Positions 44,601 through 57,800 of a DNA stretch of 64,000 nt are shown in pieces (the first letter of the stretch is position 1; each line of letters starts with the position of its first letter). A program made the position numbers and the translations under genes. The stretch spans positions 1,364,001 to 1,428,000 of the forward strand of contig OX596340.1 in assembly GCA_951394405.1 (NCBI GenBank), read 5' to 3'. The stretch is from Coprinellus micaceus (taxonomy: Eukaryota > Basidiomycota > Agaricomycetes > Agaricales > Psathyrellaceae). The notes under the pieces are model-generated. The model saw only the letters and a list, made by a program, of their open reading frames with translations. It ran no database searches and had not been told where the DNA came from.

Positions 44601-47600
44601 AGCGCTGCGGGACGTGTCGACGAGTTGAGACCACTGACCGAGAGAGATCTGGCGGGCAGCAGCTTCGTGTTCCCACCGGCGGGATCAGGTCAGGTGTCGT
44701 CATCGTCATCGTCTCGGCGGACGTTCTCGCGTTCCCAGAGCCAACGCGCATCGGGGAGCAAAGGCAGCCTGAGCAGGGCGAATGGAACGTTCCTCACGGA
44801 ATGCTCGTTTGGGGTGGCACATGATAGGCTGGTTCAAGTTATCACGGACGTACAACCCTTTGAGCCTCATTGGGAACAGCTCAGCACGATTGACCTGTCG
44901 GATAAGAAGTTGGAGAGTGTGGCGAGGCTCAAGGAGTTTTTACCCAGGTTGGACTCGTTGAATCTGTGAGTGAGCTCTTGGCGTCCGATGGGGAGGTTTG
45001 CTGACCCCCTTGTCCGATTTTCCCCTCGGTGTGTAGGAATGCCAACCAACTGTCTTGGCTGAGTGGGGTACCTGGGTCAATACGGACGTTATCTGTAGCG
45101 CAGAACAGGTGGGTACCTTCCTTTTTTTTTTCTCTTTTTGCTGGGTCCCTTTTTTTTGGTCCCGTGCGGGATCCGCGCTTTGGGACATTCCGCTTCCATT
45201 TACTGGAATCGAGTTTGAACCTGATAGACTAAACCCAATTTTTAATTATGAACAATTACTAACGGCTACTCCCTCTTCCTCTTCCTCCTCACTCCGCCCG
45301 TCATTTAGTCTTACAGGGCTGACGTCGTATAACCATCTGGCCAATCTCGAAAACCTGGATATCAGCAACAATGAAGTGGACTCGTTGCGCCGTACGTATT
45401 TAACCTTCCTTGTCCTCCCGATCAACCGAGTTTACGAGACGCGATGCTAATGGGTGCGGAATGCAGAGCTGCAGTGCTTGAGGCATCTGAGGGAGCTCAA
45501 GGCTGACGGGAACAAGCTGACGAGCCTGGACGGTCTAGAGCGGATGGACGGCCTTGTGAAGCTGAGCGTGCAGGGCAATGCCATCCGCGATGTGGATCTA
45601 GAGGAGTTTAGATGGTGCGTAGTATCTATCTTCTTCTGGTTATGGCATCTTGGAGATTTACCTTCTTCCGTGGACTATTTTGGGTGTTTGTTGAGTTGGT
45701 GGCTTCGTTGGGTTATCAGGCGTGTGTTGGTGCTGTGCGTTGTGGGTGGTTCCCTTGGTTCTCGAGGGCAGCTTCGGTGAGCCGCCACCACCCCCCCTGC
45801 GAGGGGGCTTACCCAGGGCAACACTTGTTTTTGATGATCTTCCTTCGAGGATGGCATATGGGAACGGGTGGTGTACATCATCCCGGTGCTCCCACACTGG
45901 TTCACTTGATTCGATTCGACTAGCTCCCTCGACTGGACTATCCTTATTCTGCTATTTGTGAACTGGGTGATGAGTCGATTGGGTTCAGCGGATTCCGTTG
46001 CTCATTTTTGCCCGGTCGTTTCCCTTTTTCGATCCACGCACTTTTTCGCCATGAACTGACGGAGGCTTCTCCTTTCTAGGACCCGCCTCGAGATGCTCAA
46101 TGTGAGCCAGAACCGCCTGGAAGACGTTCGCGGGTTGTCGTCCCTCGATAACTTGATTGCAGTCAACTTTGGTGCGTGGATTGTTTCCCCGCTTACCATC
46201 ATTTTTTAATTTGCGGGAGAGGGGCGAACCCTCCTCGACGCGGGGATGTTTTCGATCGTGTTCGTGAGAGTGTGTCCGAGTCCGAGTGTCGTCCGTAGAC
46301 GCATCCAGTTCACTATGACCGCCGTCGGGTGATTAAGATCGGCCATTGGCGTCGAGACTGGGTTTTTAGGTGGCTTGCCCCCTCTCGATTAATTCTCACT
46401 GAGATAGTGGATATAATTTACTGTTACCGCCCCACCCACCCACTGAACGGTGGTTATCGCTGCTCACTATCAACTTTGTGATGGTGGTCTCTGATGGAGG
46501 CGAGATCGCGGTTTTTGACGCCTGTTTGGCTGTGCTCGTTTCCGCTGCTTCTTGGCGCGGAGTAATGGGCGAGGGGGGATGTTGGGTTGGCGAGTACGTG
46601 CTGGGAGACGGGGAGAGGGAGAAGGAAGGGCTTCTATCTCCCTGTATCTTCTATTTTGTGCGGTGGAGGACACACTGGTGTCACTTTATTTTTATTTTTA
46701 TTTTGAACGGATCTGGGCTATGCTACGGTGGTACTGACTGAACCTCAGATCATAATGCGCTCAAGGCTCTCGTTATTGAGCATACGATGCCCAAGCTACG
46801 CATCCTGCGGTTGAGCGGGAACAAGCTCACTGAGCTCAGTGTGGCAAAGGTGACGAACCTGCGCACGCTGTACGTGGATAATAACAGTATAGCGACGTTG
46901 GTGAAGGTGGAGCGGTTGACGCGGTTGGAGAATTTGAGTATGAGGAATCAGGGTGGGAGGAATTTGTGAGTGTATTTCTTGGGATAGTCATCTACCCTTG
47001 CTGACGGGACCCCCCCGCCTCCTGTGGCCACGATCATGATGCGACCAAAAGCAACCTTTTGACCCGCGACGTTCGCGATGTGAAGCGGCTGTATCTCTCT
47101 GGTAAGCATATTGACTCGAGTGCGAGGGGGTGATAACCGCTGACCGACCGCTGTTTCGCTCTGTCTCCCCCTCTCTGTTCAAATCATCGGCTGCGAATCA
47201 CCTACGCGCCAACTCTAACGAACCTCAATCGGCGGTGTGCCTGGATGGCTTCGGGAATTCTTTGTGTGCTTCTGCGGGGGCTTTTCTCCGCCTTGGGGGC
47301 GCAACGCGCACTTTGACCGGACACAACAGGCAACGGAGTGAAGGCGCCCATCCTGTGCCTCCCGTGCTACAACCTGGTGTACCTGGAGCTGGCTGGGTGC
47401 CGGCTGACGGTGCTGGCGGAGGGGTTTGGGAAGCTGTGCCCGAACGTGCGGGTGTTGAATCTAAACTATAATTTTTTGGAGGAGGTGAAGGGGCTGGAGA
47501 CGCTTGGGAGGATGCAGAAGCTGACGATCATTGGTTCGCGGCTGAAGAGCACGAAACCGCTGATCCGGCTATTGCAGGGGATGCCCGATGTGGAAATGCT

Positions 47601-47934
47601 AGACTTTCGGTGAGGCGTTTCCAAGTGGCTGGAGTGAAGCTAATGGATTGGGAACAGGATGAACCCGTGCACGCTGGGATGGTACCTGCCGCTGCTGGTA
47701 AAGGACGCGCCGCACGCGCTGCAGCCCGGAGAGAAGGGGGGTGTGTGGCAGGAGCTGGACAGCAAGTTCCGGCGGGACCTCCCGGACGAGGGGTACGTGG
47801 GGCGGCTGGCGTACCGAGGGCTGATTATGCGGGCGTGCACAAAGATCAAAGTGGTGGACGGGGTGGGTGTGAGTGCAAAGGAGCGGCAGAAGGCGGGGCA
47901 GCTGCTGGAGGGCCTGGGATGCCGTAAGATGTAA
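41679..47934 (+). CDS. Cdc11/Nud1-like leucine-rich-repeat scaffold of the septation initiation network
   Basis: A large first region (41679 to about 44497, about 900 residues) is Ser/Thr/Pro-rich and disordered, beginning MSGDPRNQPAWQTEELQEEW. It contains at least one in-frame 54-bp intron near 42746. Later exons encode a run of SDS22-like leucine-rich repeats: LSTIDLSDKKLESVARL, LANLENLDISNNEVDSL, LRHLRELKADGNKLTSLDGL, LVKLSVQGNAIRDVDL, LEMLNVSQNRLEDVRGLSSL, LRILRLSGNKLTEL, LRTLYVDNNSIATL, VRVLNLNYNFLEEVKGL. They end in the family-specific cap MNPCTLGWYLPLLVKDA, ELDSKFRRDLPDEGYVGRLA and YRGLIMRACTKIKVVDGVGV. Disordered N-terminus plus C-terminal LRRs and this cap match S. pombe Cdc11, yeast Nud1 and vertebrate centriolin. 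These sit at the spindle pole body and anchor the Spg1/Cdc7 septation (mitotic exit) kinases. The start is the ATG at 41679. Many SP/TP sites suggest cell-cycle phosphorylation. Confidence 0.82.
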
Positions 47935-48097
47935 TGTAGCCTAGTTGGGAAAGAAAAGGCTCAGATCTGGAATCTCGCGATCTGGAAAGGACGAAAGGGG
48001 CGTTCCTAGATGGGAGATCCTATTCGCTCCCGGCTTTCTTTTTTATTTCGTCGCGCCGCTTTTATACGCCCAGTGCGCGCCGCTCTCCCTTTCCCAA

Positions 48098-49815
48098 ATG
48101 CCCACAGAGCAGCTCGCAGACGAGTTCATCCCCCTGGCCTTTGCACCCGCCAAGCACGTCCCCCTCTTCCACTTCCCGCCCTCGCCCGGACGCCGCATGT
48201 CCTCCTCCAACGCCTCCTCCGCCGACACCGACGACTCTGCCCGCATCCCGTCCCCCGACGCCCTCCCCCGCCGCGACGACGACGACCATCCCGACGACCA
48301 CCACAAGGTCCAGCTCCCCAGCATCTCCACCACCTTTGAGGACCGCCGCACCTCCCTCCCCTCCGTCCGCCACTCCCCCTACCCCGCCCCCAACATCCGT
48401 GGCCAGGGCTACTCCAACGGCCTCAACAGCTACACATTCCCCCCCGTTCCCGAGGACCACGAGGGCGCGCGTCGCCCCAGTCGCCTCACCACCGATGTCT
48501 ACTACGAGAACAGCAACAGCCCGTACCCCGCGTCCGGGCTCTCCAACGGTAGCTCGCACTCCCTCTCTGCCTCGCCCCCGTTTGACCACGCACTAGGCCT
48601 CTCGCCCTACTCCGAGTCCGATACCTGGTCCAACCCCCCCTCCGCCATCGTGCGCCCCAGCAGCACCCCTGGCCAGCTCTCGCCCCCCCTCAAATACGAC
48701 GACCAGATGCGCCACCAGTCCTTCTCCGGCCCCGTCTCCCAGGCCCAGATGTTTGCGGGGTCCGCCCGCATCTCCGGCCAGGACTCGCGCGGCGGCGGCC
48801 CCCGCGTGTCCGTGAAGAACGAATGGCAGTTCCAGCAGAACGAGTTTGTTCTGCCCCCGCAAAATGGGAACGGCAATGGGAACTACTCGCCCCCCATGCA
48901 GCCTGCCCCGCCCCAGCTTCCCCCCGCGAACAGGAGCCCCCAGCAGCAGGGAGGGATCCCCTCCCAGAGCCAGCTCGTTGACCGGCCGCAGCGGAAACGC
49001 GGCAAGCTCCCCAAGGAGACGACCGACTACCTCAAGGCCTGGCTCCATCGCCATTCAGACCACCCCTACCCCAGCGAGGAGGAGAAGAAGCAGCTCTGCC
49101 ATGCGACGGGCCTCTCCATGAGCCAGGTCTCCAATTGGATGATCAATGTCAGTCCCCTCTATTTTGGCTTTTTTGACAGATTTATTGACACATTTAACAG
49201 GCCCGACGACGTATCCTCGCCCCTGCGCATCGCGCCGCCTCGGGGCCCACAACCACCGCGCCGTTTCCCCCTGCAGGCAGGAGCGCGAGTCTCTCGGGTC
49301 TCCTCGATCCTTCCCGCCGCGCTTCGATGCCCTCGCAGGATTCGCTGCAGCTGTACCATCCCATGTCGCTCCAGTCGATGCCCAACACCCCCTCGTCGCA
49401 CCACGGGCACCATGGCTCCGAGTACAGGATGATGCCGGGCATGGGGGGGCGTCATAACTCGCACCATGGCGGCGGCGGCGGTGGCCACCATATGAATGGG
49501 CACCAGATGGACTACCCGCACCGGTACGAGGGGGGTGGTGGTAACTCGGGCAGGAGCCAGCTCCTCTACGTGCCCAACAACTCGTCTTCGCATCACTCGT
49601 CGGCGGGCCACCACCACTCCAACGGCCACCATTCGAGCAACTACGACGTCCCGCTCTCGGCGCCCCCGACGCTCAGCGGGAACCCGTTTAGCGGGGGCGC
49701 GGGTGGGGGAGGAGGAGGGGGGTACTCGCCGCGGCTGCCGAGTGCGTCGGCGGGATACTTTGACGGCGCAGGCAGCGCCCCGGGTAGTGGGTATGGGACG
49801 CCCCAGCCCCAATGA
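48098..49815 (+). CDS. TALE (KN-type) homeodomain transcription factor
   Basis: Two exons in phase, 48098-49147 and 49201-49815, give 554 residues. The TALE homeodomain spans about residues 295-357: RKRGKLPKETTDYLKAWLHR, HSDHPYPSEEEKKQLCHATG (three-residue loop extension with PYPSEEEK), LSMSQVSNWMIN joined across the intron to ARRRIL. The N-terminus is Ser/Pro-rich (MPTEQLADEFIPLAFAPAKH). The C-terminus is His/Gly/Ser-rich with repeats (HHGHHGSEYRM, HNSHHGGGGGGHH) and ends SGYGTPQPQ. It resembles fungal Cup9/Tos8-type KN factors that act in development. The start at 48098 is chosen because the upstream in-frame extension (to 47945) begins 11 bp after the stop of the preceding gene. Very high GC and C-rich codon use set it apart from its neighbours. 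Confidence 0.85.
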
Positions 49816-51252
49816 GTGTGTCTCGCTGAGGCGTGTTTCTTCTTTCATTCTTCCTCACTGTTATTCGATCCTTTGGACACTTTCCACTCCCTTGGACACA
49901 GACGCTCCTTTTATTTTTTTTGATACCATTTTTCTATTCTCGCTGCTTTACTACCTACCCCGCATCGCCTCTCTCTCTCTCTTCATCTCATCCTCTAATC
50001 TTCATCTTTCGCATCACTTCTGCAGCCCTGATCACCGCCATCGCATCGTCTTCGCCATCATCATCATCCCCCACCGCATCTTCGACTCGCGGAAGGGTTC
50101 ATTCATTCCATCACGGAGTCGACTAGTCCCGACGAGTCCTCCTGACGAGGGTTTGGCGCCCCCGACCTTTATCGCCGGTCGACCGGGAGTGCGGTGTAGG
50201 CGAGCGACGCCTGCTTGCTCCTTCCTTCTTCGCCTTGGAATCTCGACCCCACCCACTCGCCCACCCCTCTTCGCGGCCCCCGTTCGCGCCACTCGACTTA
50301 CCCCACACCTGCAGCCACAACCAAAAATCCTACCTTCCACCCTTCCTCCGCCGACCCACCCAACTCAAAACCGAGAGGGGGAGATGAAAGATATTGAGAT
50401 CCTCCCACGTTCATTTCATCTTTCTATGGGTGTATCGTGAACGGACGGAATCAAAAAACCAAGAGAGAAAGTGGGAAATCGGAAATCGGAATCGGGCAGG
50501 GGGTGTCGTGTGATGGGAGGGTCCATTCCATCCCCATTTCCATCTCTCTCTTTCTCGGGTTCTCGAGGAGCGAAGAGGCGGATTCGGGAGGAGGGGAATG
50601 TTGCCGTTTGGGTGTACGTGGGGCGCGGAAGGGCGAGAGGTGGATGGGGGTAAAACCTGGACGACGACTCGGGAAGAGCGCCAGGTACGACTTGTGAATG
50701 AGTCGTACTTACTCGTACTCTCACGCGCTGCCGTTATCCCGACGCACCTGGCCTGGACATATACACCCCCTGGAGTCCCGAGTCCGAGTCCCCCTCTTAT
50801 CGTGGCGCGGTACGAGGGGTCCGATGCGGTCGCGCTTTTTTTTGGTGGGATTCGATTTTCGGATTGAATCGCTCTGGAAATGGGAAGTGAAGGTGTTGTC
50901 TTCCATTCGGGGTGTCGTGCGGCGGTGCGGTGCGAGGTGTGTGAGATGGGTTTTCCGGTGGTGTGGTTGCACACCTTTCTTTACTTTCGTTTCTTCCTCG
51001 CTTTTGGGCTTTTGAGAGCGTCGCTCTCGCTCTCGTCTTTCTTTTATTTTATTTTTGAACCTCCCCGTGTGTGTATACTTACCCCCCTCTCACCTCACCC
51101 TCCCTCTAACATTTTTGACACGATTCCTAACGATACGATCGCCCCGACTCCCCCCCGTTGTACAAATTAGCTTACTAGATCGCTTTCAAGACTGTGTAAT
51201 AATACCTACCCCATCATCATCATATACCTACCACTCTTTCTCCTCTCTGTCT

Positions 51253-51268
51253 CTGTCTGTCTGTCTGT
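51253..51268. repeat. CTGT microsatellite
   Basis: Four perfect CTGT units within a longer pyrimidine-rich tract (about 51230-51310) that also contains ATC and CTAT short runs. It is probably neutral. Confidence 0.6.
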
Positions 51269-51447
51269 GCTCATCTACCTATCTATCGACTACCGTCTCT
51301 CGCTCGCTCTGTGGTGTTTTTTATGTTTATCCCGCTTACATACTTGTACATACCATCTCGTGTTTTAGTCTTTCTCTCTATCTCTGTTTTGTAGGCACAC
51401 TGTCCCTCGATTTCAATCTAAAAGTTGAAGTACCCTCTCACCTTTGA

Positions 51448-51870
51448 GTCCCCTGTCTGCTGAGCCCCAAGCCTGGTGACCACACCTCGCAAGTTACCTC
51501 CGAGTCCCATGAGATTATCATCGAGAAAGATAAGTATCACGAGCCGCAGTTTAGCGACGAGGACCCTGACCCAATCCCTTCCCGGCTGATTAGCGCGCCT
51601 CATGCCACCACCAACTTCAACCACTTGACACACGGGGGGAATGCTCCCGTCGACGGTCGGGCGCCTCCCCACCCCTCTCTCCGCCTCGACTTCGAATACC
51701 ATATGGAGCACGCTCAATTGACTGGGAGTTGTCGGGGCGATCGTAAACCTTTTTTTTTTTCTTCCCCCGTTATCTGTCAAGTGGCTGGTGATACGGGGTG
51801 GGGCTCGCCGGAGCCCGACGAGGAGGACGATGATGACCCTGGGCGCGTGCGTGCTCGGTCTCTTGGATGA
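51448..51870 (+). other. Coding-looking open segment without a start codon
   Basis: One plus-strand frame is open for about 140 codons. It reads like protein rather than random frame: TSQVTSESHEIIIEKDKYHE, PQFSDEDPDPIPSRLISAPH, APPHPSLRLDFEYHMEHAQL and an acidic end EPDEEDDDDPGR. No ATG is placed near its start and no clear splice acceptor precedes it. It could be an internal exon, a fragment of a decayed gene, or chance. The opposite strand is also open over the same stretch. Confidence 0.25.
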
Positions 51871-54800
51871 GAGGATCTTGGAACTTGGCACGCGATGCGG
51901 CGTAAACGCACGTTTACTGCAGCGCTAGGTTTGCCCTGAGGTGAAGAGGTGGCCAGTTTATGATTATCTTTCGTTCGTTTTTTCTCATCAGTCAGGAGAG
52001 AGAGGGATGACAGCAAGTCCGTAAGGAAGGTCAGAGTTTATTGGGATAACTAACGGGCGGACGGAATTAGGGAGAGACAGGCACGATGTTAGGCCATTGC
52101 GTACAGTATATCATCTTTTTTGGTAGATTGTACTCTAATTTTTCGGAGGGTTTAGAAATGAACTTTGGAAGTGGAGGGACGGGCGAGAGCTCGCCCGCCG
52201 ACGGGCAAAGGTGAAGCATAGAGATAGCTAGAGTTGGTATGATGCGTTGCATTCAAGGCCTTTTTCTTCTGATGTACTATATATGTATGAGGCGAATTAG
52301 AGAAGGATGATCTTCAATACAAGGGAAAGGAAACGGGATCCGGCGACCCAAGACTTGGTGCCCGTTATACTGGATCTGCATTGAATGTGTGGGCGCCTCG
52401 GTTACCTCCCCACCACCCACCCACTCCACCTTGTTGTCCTTTGAGCCCAGGCGTTGTTCTTTGCCTGTGGGTTTCGTTCCCCACACACACTCACACACTC
52501 CTCGATACCGTTTGAATTGATCTGGTATTGATAATGTTGCATTGACTACGAGCGCTATTGTCCTCGAGCGAGGGCAGGCGCTTGCGAGGCCTTGTTCTAC
52601 GATTGTAGCTCTGTTTGTCCCGAGTCCGACTCGAAGTTTGGACATACGTTTGGGCTATGTATAGCAATGTTGAACGGGTAAAAAGAGAAAACGGGCCTTC
52701 TTTCCGTGAGGCGTTTCCCAAGGATCCAGGAACGGTTACTCGACTCCTCCTTGAAGGTTTGGAGGTGATCATGAGAAGAGAGCCTCCGATCGAATACATA
52801 ACAACTCCAAAAATGTGTTGCGCGCGGCGCGATTTCGTCACACGGAGGCAAATTGAATGCTATGGATTCAGCGATGGCGATAACTAAGGCACTGGGGCGC
52901 AATATATCCACTCTGGGGAACTAGGTCCCTTCTTCTCCTCAGTCCGGTACGAAAATGGTATGGAAGAAAGAGATGGGGCATGGGAGCGAGGTTCATGTGC
53001 GCGTTATATCGGGCCGCGCTTGGGTGTCGACGCGCCGAGGACCTTCTACTCGCTCGCTTGCTCGCCCGTATCCCCCTCCCCTTCGCGATAAGCTTCTCAC
53101 TGTAATTAATACTCTTTCCAGGGCAATATCGGTGGGGCAGGCGCGCGTCCCTCGCGGGAGTCAAAGCCCCTCACTGGAATAACAATTCGATCACGCGCAT
53201 TACAACAGCGAAGAGAGTAGAGAAGTTCGAAGCATTCCCTTGGGGATTCTTCCTTCGCTCGTTTTTGTTGCCGCCTCCACACATTGGCCTCTCTCCCTGG
53301 CGAATCCAGGCTTAACGGGCTTCTAGCCTCGTCCCCTATTCCGTGAAGGAAGGGAAGGGCCAGTCGCTGATCCCTCTCTAACTGCTATTGAACCCCGAGC
53401 CCCTCCGAGCGCGGCCGCCTCCTGAGCTATTATCGCAATATGCGCTGGTATTGAACCTAAGGCATATTATTACGAGAGGGAGGCTAGTGCGAGAGGAGTG
53501 ATTAAAGGAACGTCTTTCGGAAATGTGGTCCTCCCAGACACTCACACGGGTTATTGTAATGAACTGGGTATATGGAAGCACAAGCATGGGAATCCAACGG
53601 AACGCCCATTTTGTGTCTATGAACTGCCCTCTGAGATGAAGAAGTGCGATGGGCAGGCGGCCGAAATCACTTTTTTTCATTGTGAATGTCTCAGCGGAGG
53701 GACATGTTTTCATCTTATCGAGGGGTTGTGGGCCAGCGGGATGTTTGGTTGTTAGGAACGTCGACATCTTCGTGTCATTCCATCCGTTTAAATTTAGGGC
53801 GGGTTGTGGGCGCTTGGTTGGCCTGGAACGTGGGACGCGCCCGCGTGCGCTCATTGGTTCCACCGTCGCGATCGCGGCGCGGGCGCTTGTTGGGGCGAGA
53901 AATTGAATAACGAGACACTGCGATCTTTTCGCATTTATAAAATTTCCCCCGAGTGTTCCAAGTACATGGGTGTGCGGATTCGTGCTGTACTCCAGACGAT
54001 TTTGGGATAATAGTTGTCCGGAGTTGGGTTTACGAGGCTCTCGCAGTCTTTACCGGCGGTTTGTTAGTCTTCGCGTTGAGTTCCAGATGACTTTGGGGGA
54101 TGTGCGCACATACCACATATCCTCTCTAGCTACATCCCGTTCCGCCGCCTATAGAGGTGTGTGACATTCGACATGTCCACTCTATCAGTGTTCTTCATTA
54201 ATCCTGAGTGATAACGTTGAGAATCGGTGTTGCTGCGGACCATAATTGGGTAATACTCCACCCCCATCTTTCCGACGCAATGTTTACTGCTTCAAGATAA
54301 AGGCGCTACGTACACTGCGAGGGGAGGGTGACTGAAGCGGAGATGGGGTTTCCGCCCGACGTTCCCATTCAATATTTTCAGGGTATCTGATCATGCCATT
54401 CTTCCGAGGTACACGTCCAAGTCTAATTGGGTGGATAGCGTCCATACCGGGAAGGGAGATTGAGGAACGCGCGACTGTATGGGCTGGGTTACGACAATGA
54501 CCTTGATACGAGGACCGACGCCGCCGTGCGCCATCTTGGAAACACCATTCAGATATCAAAAGGCTGTAAAGATCGTTTTATGATACACACCCTTATGTAT
54601 TGTGATTGGATTGAATGGTTGCATACGTACCACGAGTCATTCACATATGGAAGGCTTGTGTCTGGATGCGCTGTTATTGGCACAAAGCGGCCCCGGCTAT
54701 AGGGTAGGGGTTATGTTATCGTCGGCACTAGTCACAGGGCTTCGTGATTATGACAGGGGCCCAAGGTGTGCTGCTGGGGGGATTTTCCGCCTGTGTGGTA

Positions 54801-57800
54801 GCGCCGATCCAGATGGTAGGGGAACATCAGTGGATGAACCATCGGGGTGGGTCAGGAATTCCGGAGGGGCCGCACAAGCCACACACCAGAACAAGCCGAT
54901 CGCCGACACACTATTTCTACTCTGCGCTCGCTCACCTAGCTGCTTGTCCTTGGCTAGAATTAAATCCTGATGTGGTGGAGTATCAGATGTTAGCGAAGCC
55001 CACAATCGTTCAAGCTCGCTGCCTCGCCAGAATATTAACGAATGGTGCGCAGCACAATGACTCAATCGAGTTCGCACTAGTGCCACAGAAGAAACATTGG
55101 ATGTACCTGGAAGGCCTCTCAAATTTCCCCGACTCTAATTGAGAGGCCAAATGCTCGATCGGCGCCCAAGGTTCGCCCGCTTTTCCCATTTTGGAGGCTC
55201 TTCCGAGTAACAAGGCGCGGCGACTTCCCCCAAGCCCAGAACTACATACTTCTCGGTGGCCCAGTCCCACAGGTGAGCATATATGGATAGGTATCCCTGC
55301 TTCCAAACTCGGCGCCCCACGACGGGTCATTCTCTCTAACGCCCGACCGAGCTTGGAGCACGTTAATTCGATCTTGAAATTCTACGGCGAGTTCTGAATC
55401 CGATTTCCATTGTGCGAGTCAGATATAGTTGGGGGAAGATCTCCGACACTGCCCTAAGGCCGTCATCTAGGCCCGGAGACCGTTCGCCTCCTCACCAATC
55501 TCGCGCCTCTATGTATATTGCAGTGTTTCTAAGCCAATGAAGACCATCGTGATCGGGTACGGTGAATCGCAAGTGAGCTGGCCAACGAACGCCCACAGGT
55601 CTACGAACCAGCATCATGTTTCACTGATTCCTAGTGGAACACGAGGCAGCTAAGTGGGGGGGGGCAGTCACGGCGGCATATGCTTTGGCCAATGCGATCT
55701 GCCCCCTCGAATCATTCATATACGCTCAAGGGACGGGATTGCCATCTCAGCCCGAACATGGTGGTGTGATCCATCGTGCTCGGCCAATGATGTCGACCCC
55801 CCACGATCAACGGAATTGTCGCGAGGTCTACAGTTGACACATACCCGGAACAACGAGCGTCTCGGCGAGTGGCCTCGAGGTACCACACACTACCTCGCCA
55901 ACCTCTATTGCAAGCTTTCTGTCAGTCAAAGGATACCAGTACCCACTTGTATCGTGCCCAATTTCCGGGGCAATGATAAAAGTAAGATTGAGCTTCCAAT
56001 GAGCAAAACGGACAGCGCGGACCAGGAACCATACACATAAAGATACTGCAATTTGAAGCGTAGCGTAGCTCCCAGAACTAATTGTCCCGCTTGTTTGGGT
56101 AAATTGAAAAGAGGCTGTTCGGAGAGCCAGGAGGCACGGTCGGGAACCTTGTAGTCGGCCACCGCCGCAATTCGTTCCTCCATTCGCATCATTCATTTTG
56201 GGTATGGCCCCTGGGGAGGAGCGCACCACGCCCATCGTGAAGGGTCCTCTAAACTTGACCTCTTCAGGACTATATACTACGTGTGCTCCCTTCCCTCGCT
56301 TCAGCGCAAGGGTATCTGGCAGACCCGGAGCGATCAATTAGCGCTCCCGGCGCCTCAGGCACGCGCGCTTAGTCCGGTTTCTATCCAAGCGCGAAAAGGT
56401 ACTCTTCCTTTCAGGCTATTGTCACAGTGAAATATGAATCAGAGGCTACTCTACACTTACAGGTAAATTCAACGATTAGTGGAAGCCTAGATCCAGAGCA
56501 TCGTGACCGCCCAGCGCGCCCATCAGATGCGAACTCCAGAGAGCCTCGACGGGCATCGACGCATCGACGAGCTTCGCTGCAACCGGCTCGACCGAAGGTC
56601 ACTCCCAGCTTATCGAGAAATTTTACCGGATCGGATGACGTTCTTCATTGAGTGAGTGATTGACTCCTTCGACAGCGGTTCAACGCCGTACGATGCCCAA
56701 AGTGCCTTCGGTACGTATGTAATTGACGGGCAGTTTCAGTCGCAGGTCCTACGGCTTCCAGACTTGCTTGTTGTGCTGTTTGCATATCGTTTGAATGGGA
56801 ATCGAAAGGGCAGATACAGCCAAAACGAAGCAGAACCTCCGAATTAGAATAGGAAAGTTCACTGTGGGATGCGGGAAGTCGCTCTTGAACCGCTACGGTT
56901 CAAGTTCTGTGGCGCTTCTTTTGAAGCAAAGGTTCTTACTGCACCTACCATATATCGGTTAGCCGCGCGCTTCCTCATCATAGCAACGCCGCAATCAATT
57001 CCTGCCTGATTAGTGATGTCGGCGAAGTTCCTTAGCGCTCAGAGCCAGAGGTGGCTTTGACGGCAAGTACGAGGCGTCCCTCACTGAGGTACAGGCTCGA
57101 CAGAGGGCCGCAGGCGTTGGTCCATGTCGGTAGTGCGATAGCGAGACCGCAGAACGGCGCCAAAATTGAGATACCCATCATGATCTCCTACGAGTCTGGA
57201 CGTAACGAAGATGGATTTGGCGTAATTAGATGGAACATCCCCGTTTACGACAAAGGCGGATGTACCTGCGATGCATCGTATCGCGGGATGGCGCTGGGAG
57301 GCAGATCTTAATAGGTGCGAAGTACAAGCCTGCGGAATGCAGCCTTATTAAGAGGGCAATGTTTCGAGTGCTTTCACGTCTTCCAGCGGTGTTGCTCGGG
57401 GAAATGATTCCAAATCTTTGAGGCTAGGTGGGCTACTTATGCTTGGTGCGGCAGCACGCAAGGACCAACGGAACGCGGGAAGGCCCTACTCGGCCTCGAG
57501 ACCGGTGAAGCGCCCAAACAGAGAGGCAGTCCGTTGGAGATAAACGTAGCCGTTGCCGCCTGGTAGACATCCAACTTACGCGACCGTAGGATTGGCGAAC
57601 GTCCAAATTGATACTTTGGGCCGAAGACTCAGGCAAAGTTCTTAGTTGAAGAGTACGATATACCCTCCGAACCGGCGATTTCGACACCTGAGATTGAAGG
57701 GTAATTGGCAGTGACAATGCCAACTAGCTGAGGTGCCCAAAAACGCGTTTATGGATATTTCCAGGGCGCAGGGTGGTGCAGCACTCAGAACGTACACTCC

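Noticed and set aside
48010..49121. Long open frames on both strands inside the TALE gene
   Set aside because: Shadows of a very GC-rich coding exon; Pro/Thr/Arg- or Gly/Val-rich translations without motifs.
17396..49815. Two homeodomain genes suggested a basidiomycete mating-type (HD1/HD2) locus
   Set aside because: They are 28 kb apart, not divergently paired, and belong to other classes (Phx1-like and KN/TALE with Cup9-type context). No mitochondrial intermediate peptidase gene was found.
53378..53863. Minus-strand 161-codon frame
   Set aside because: No motif and no supporting exons. Plus-strand frames cover the same bases.
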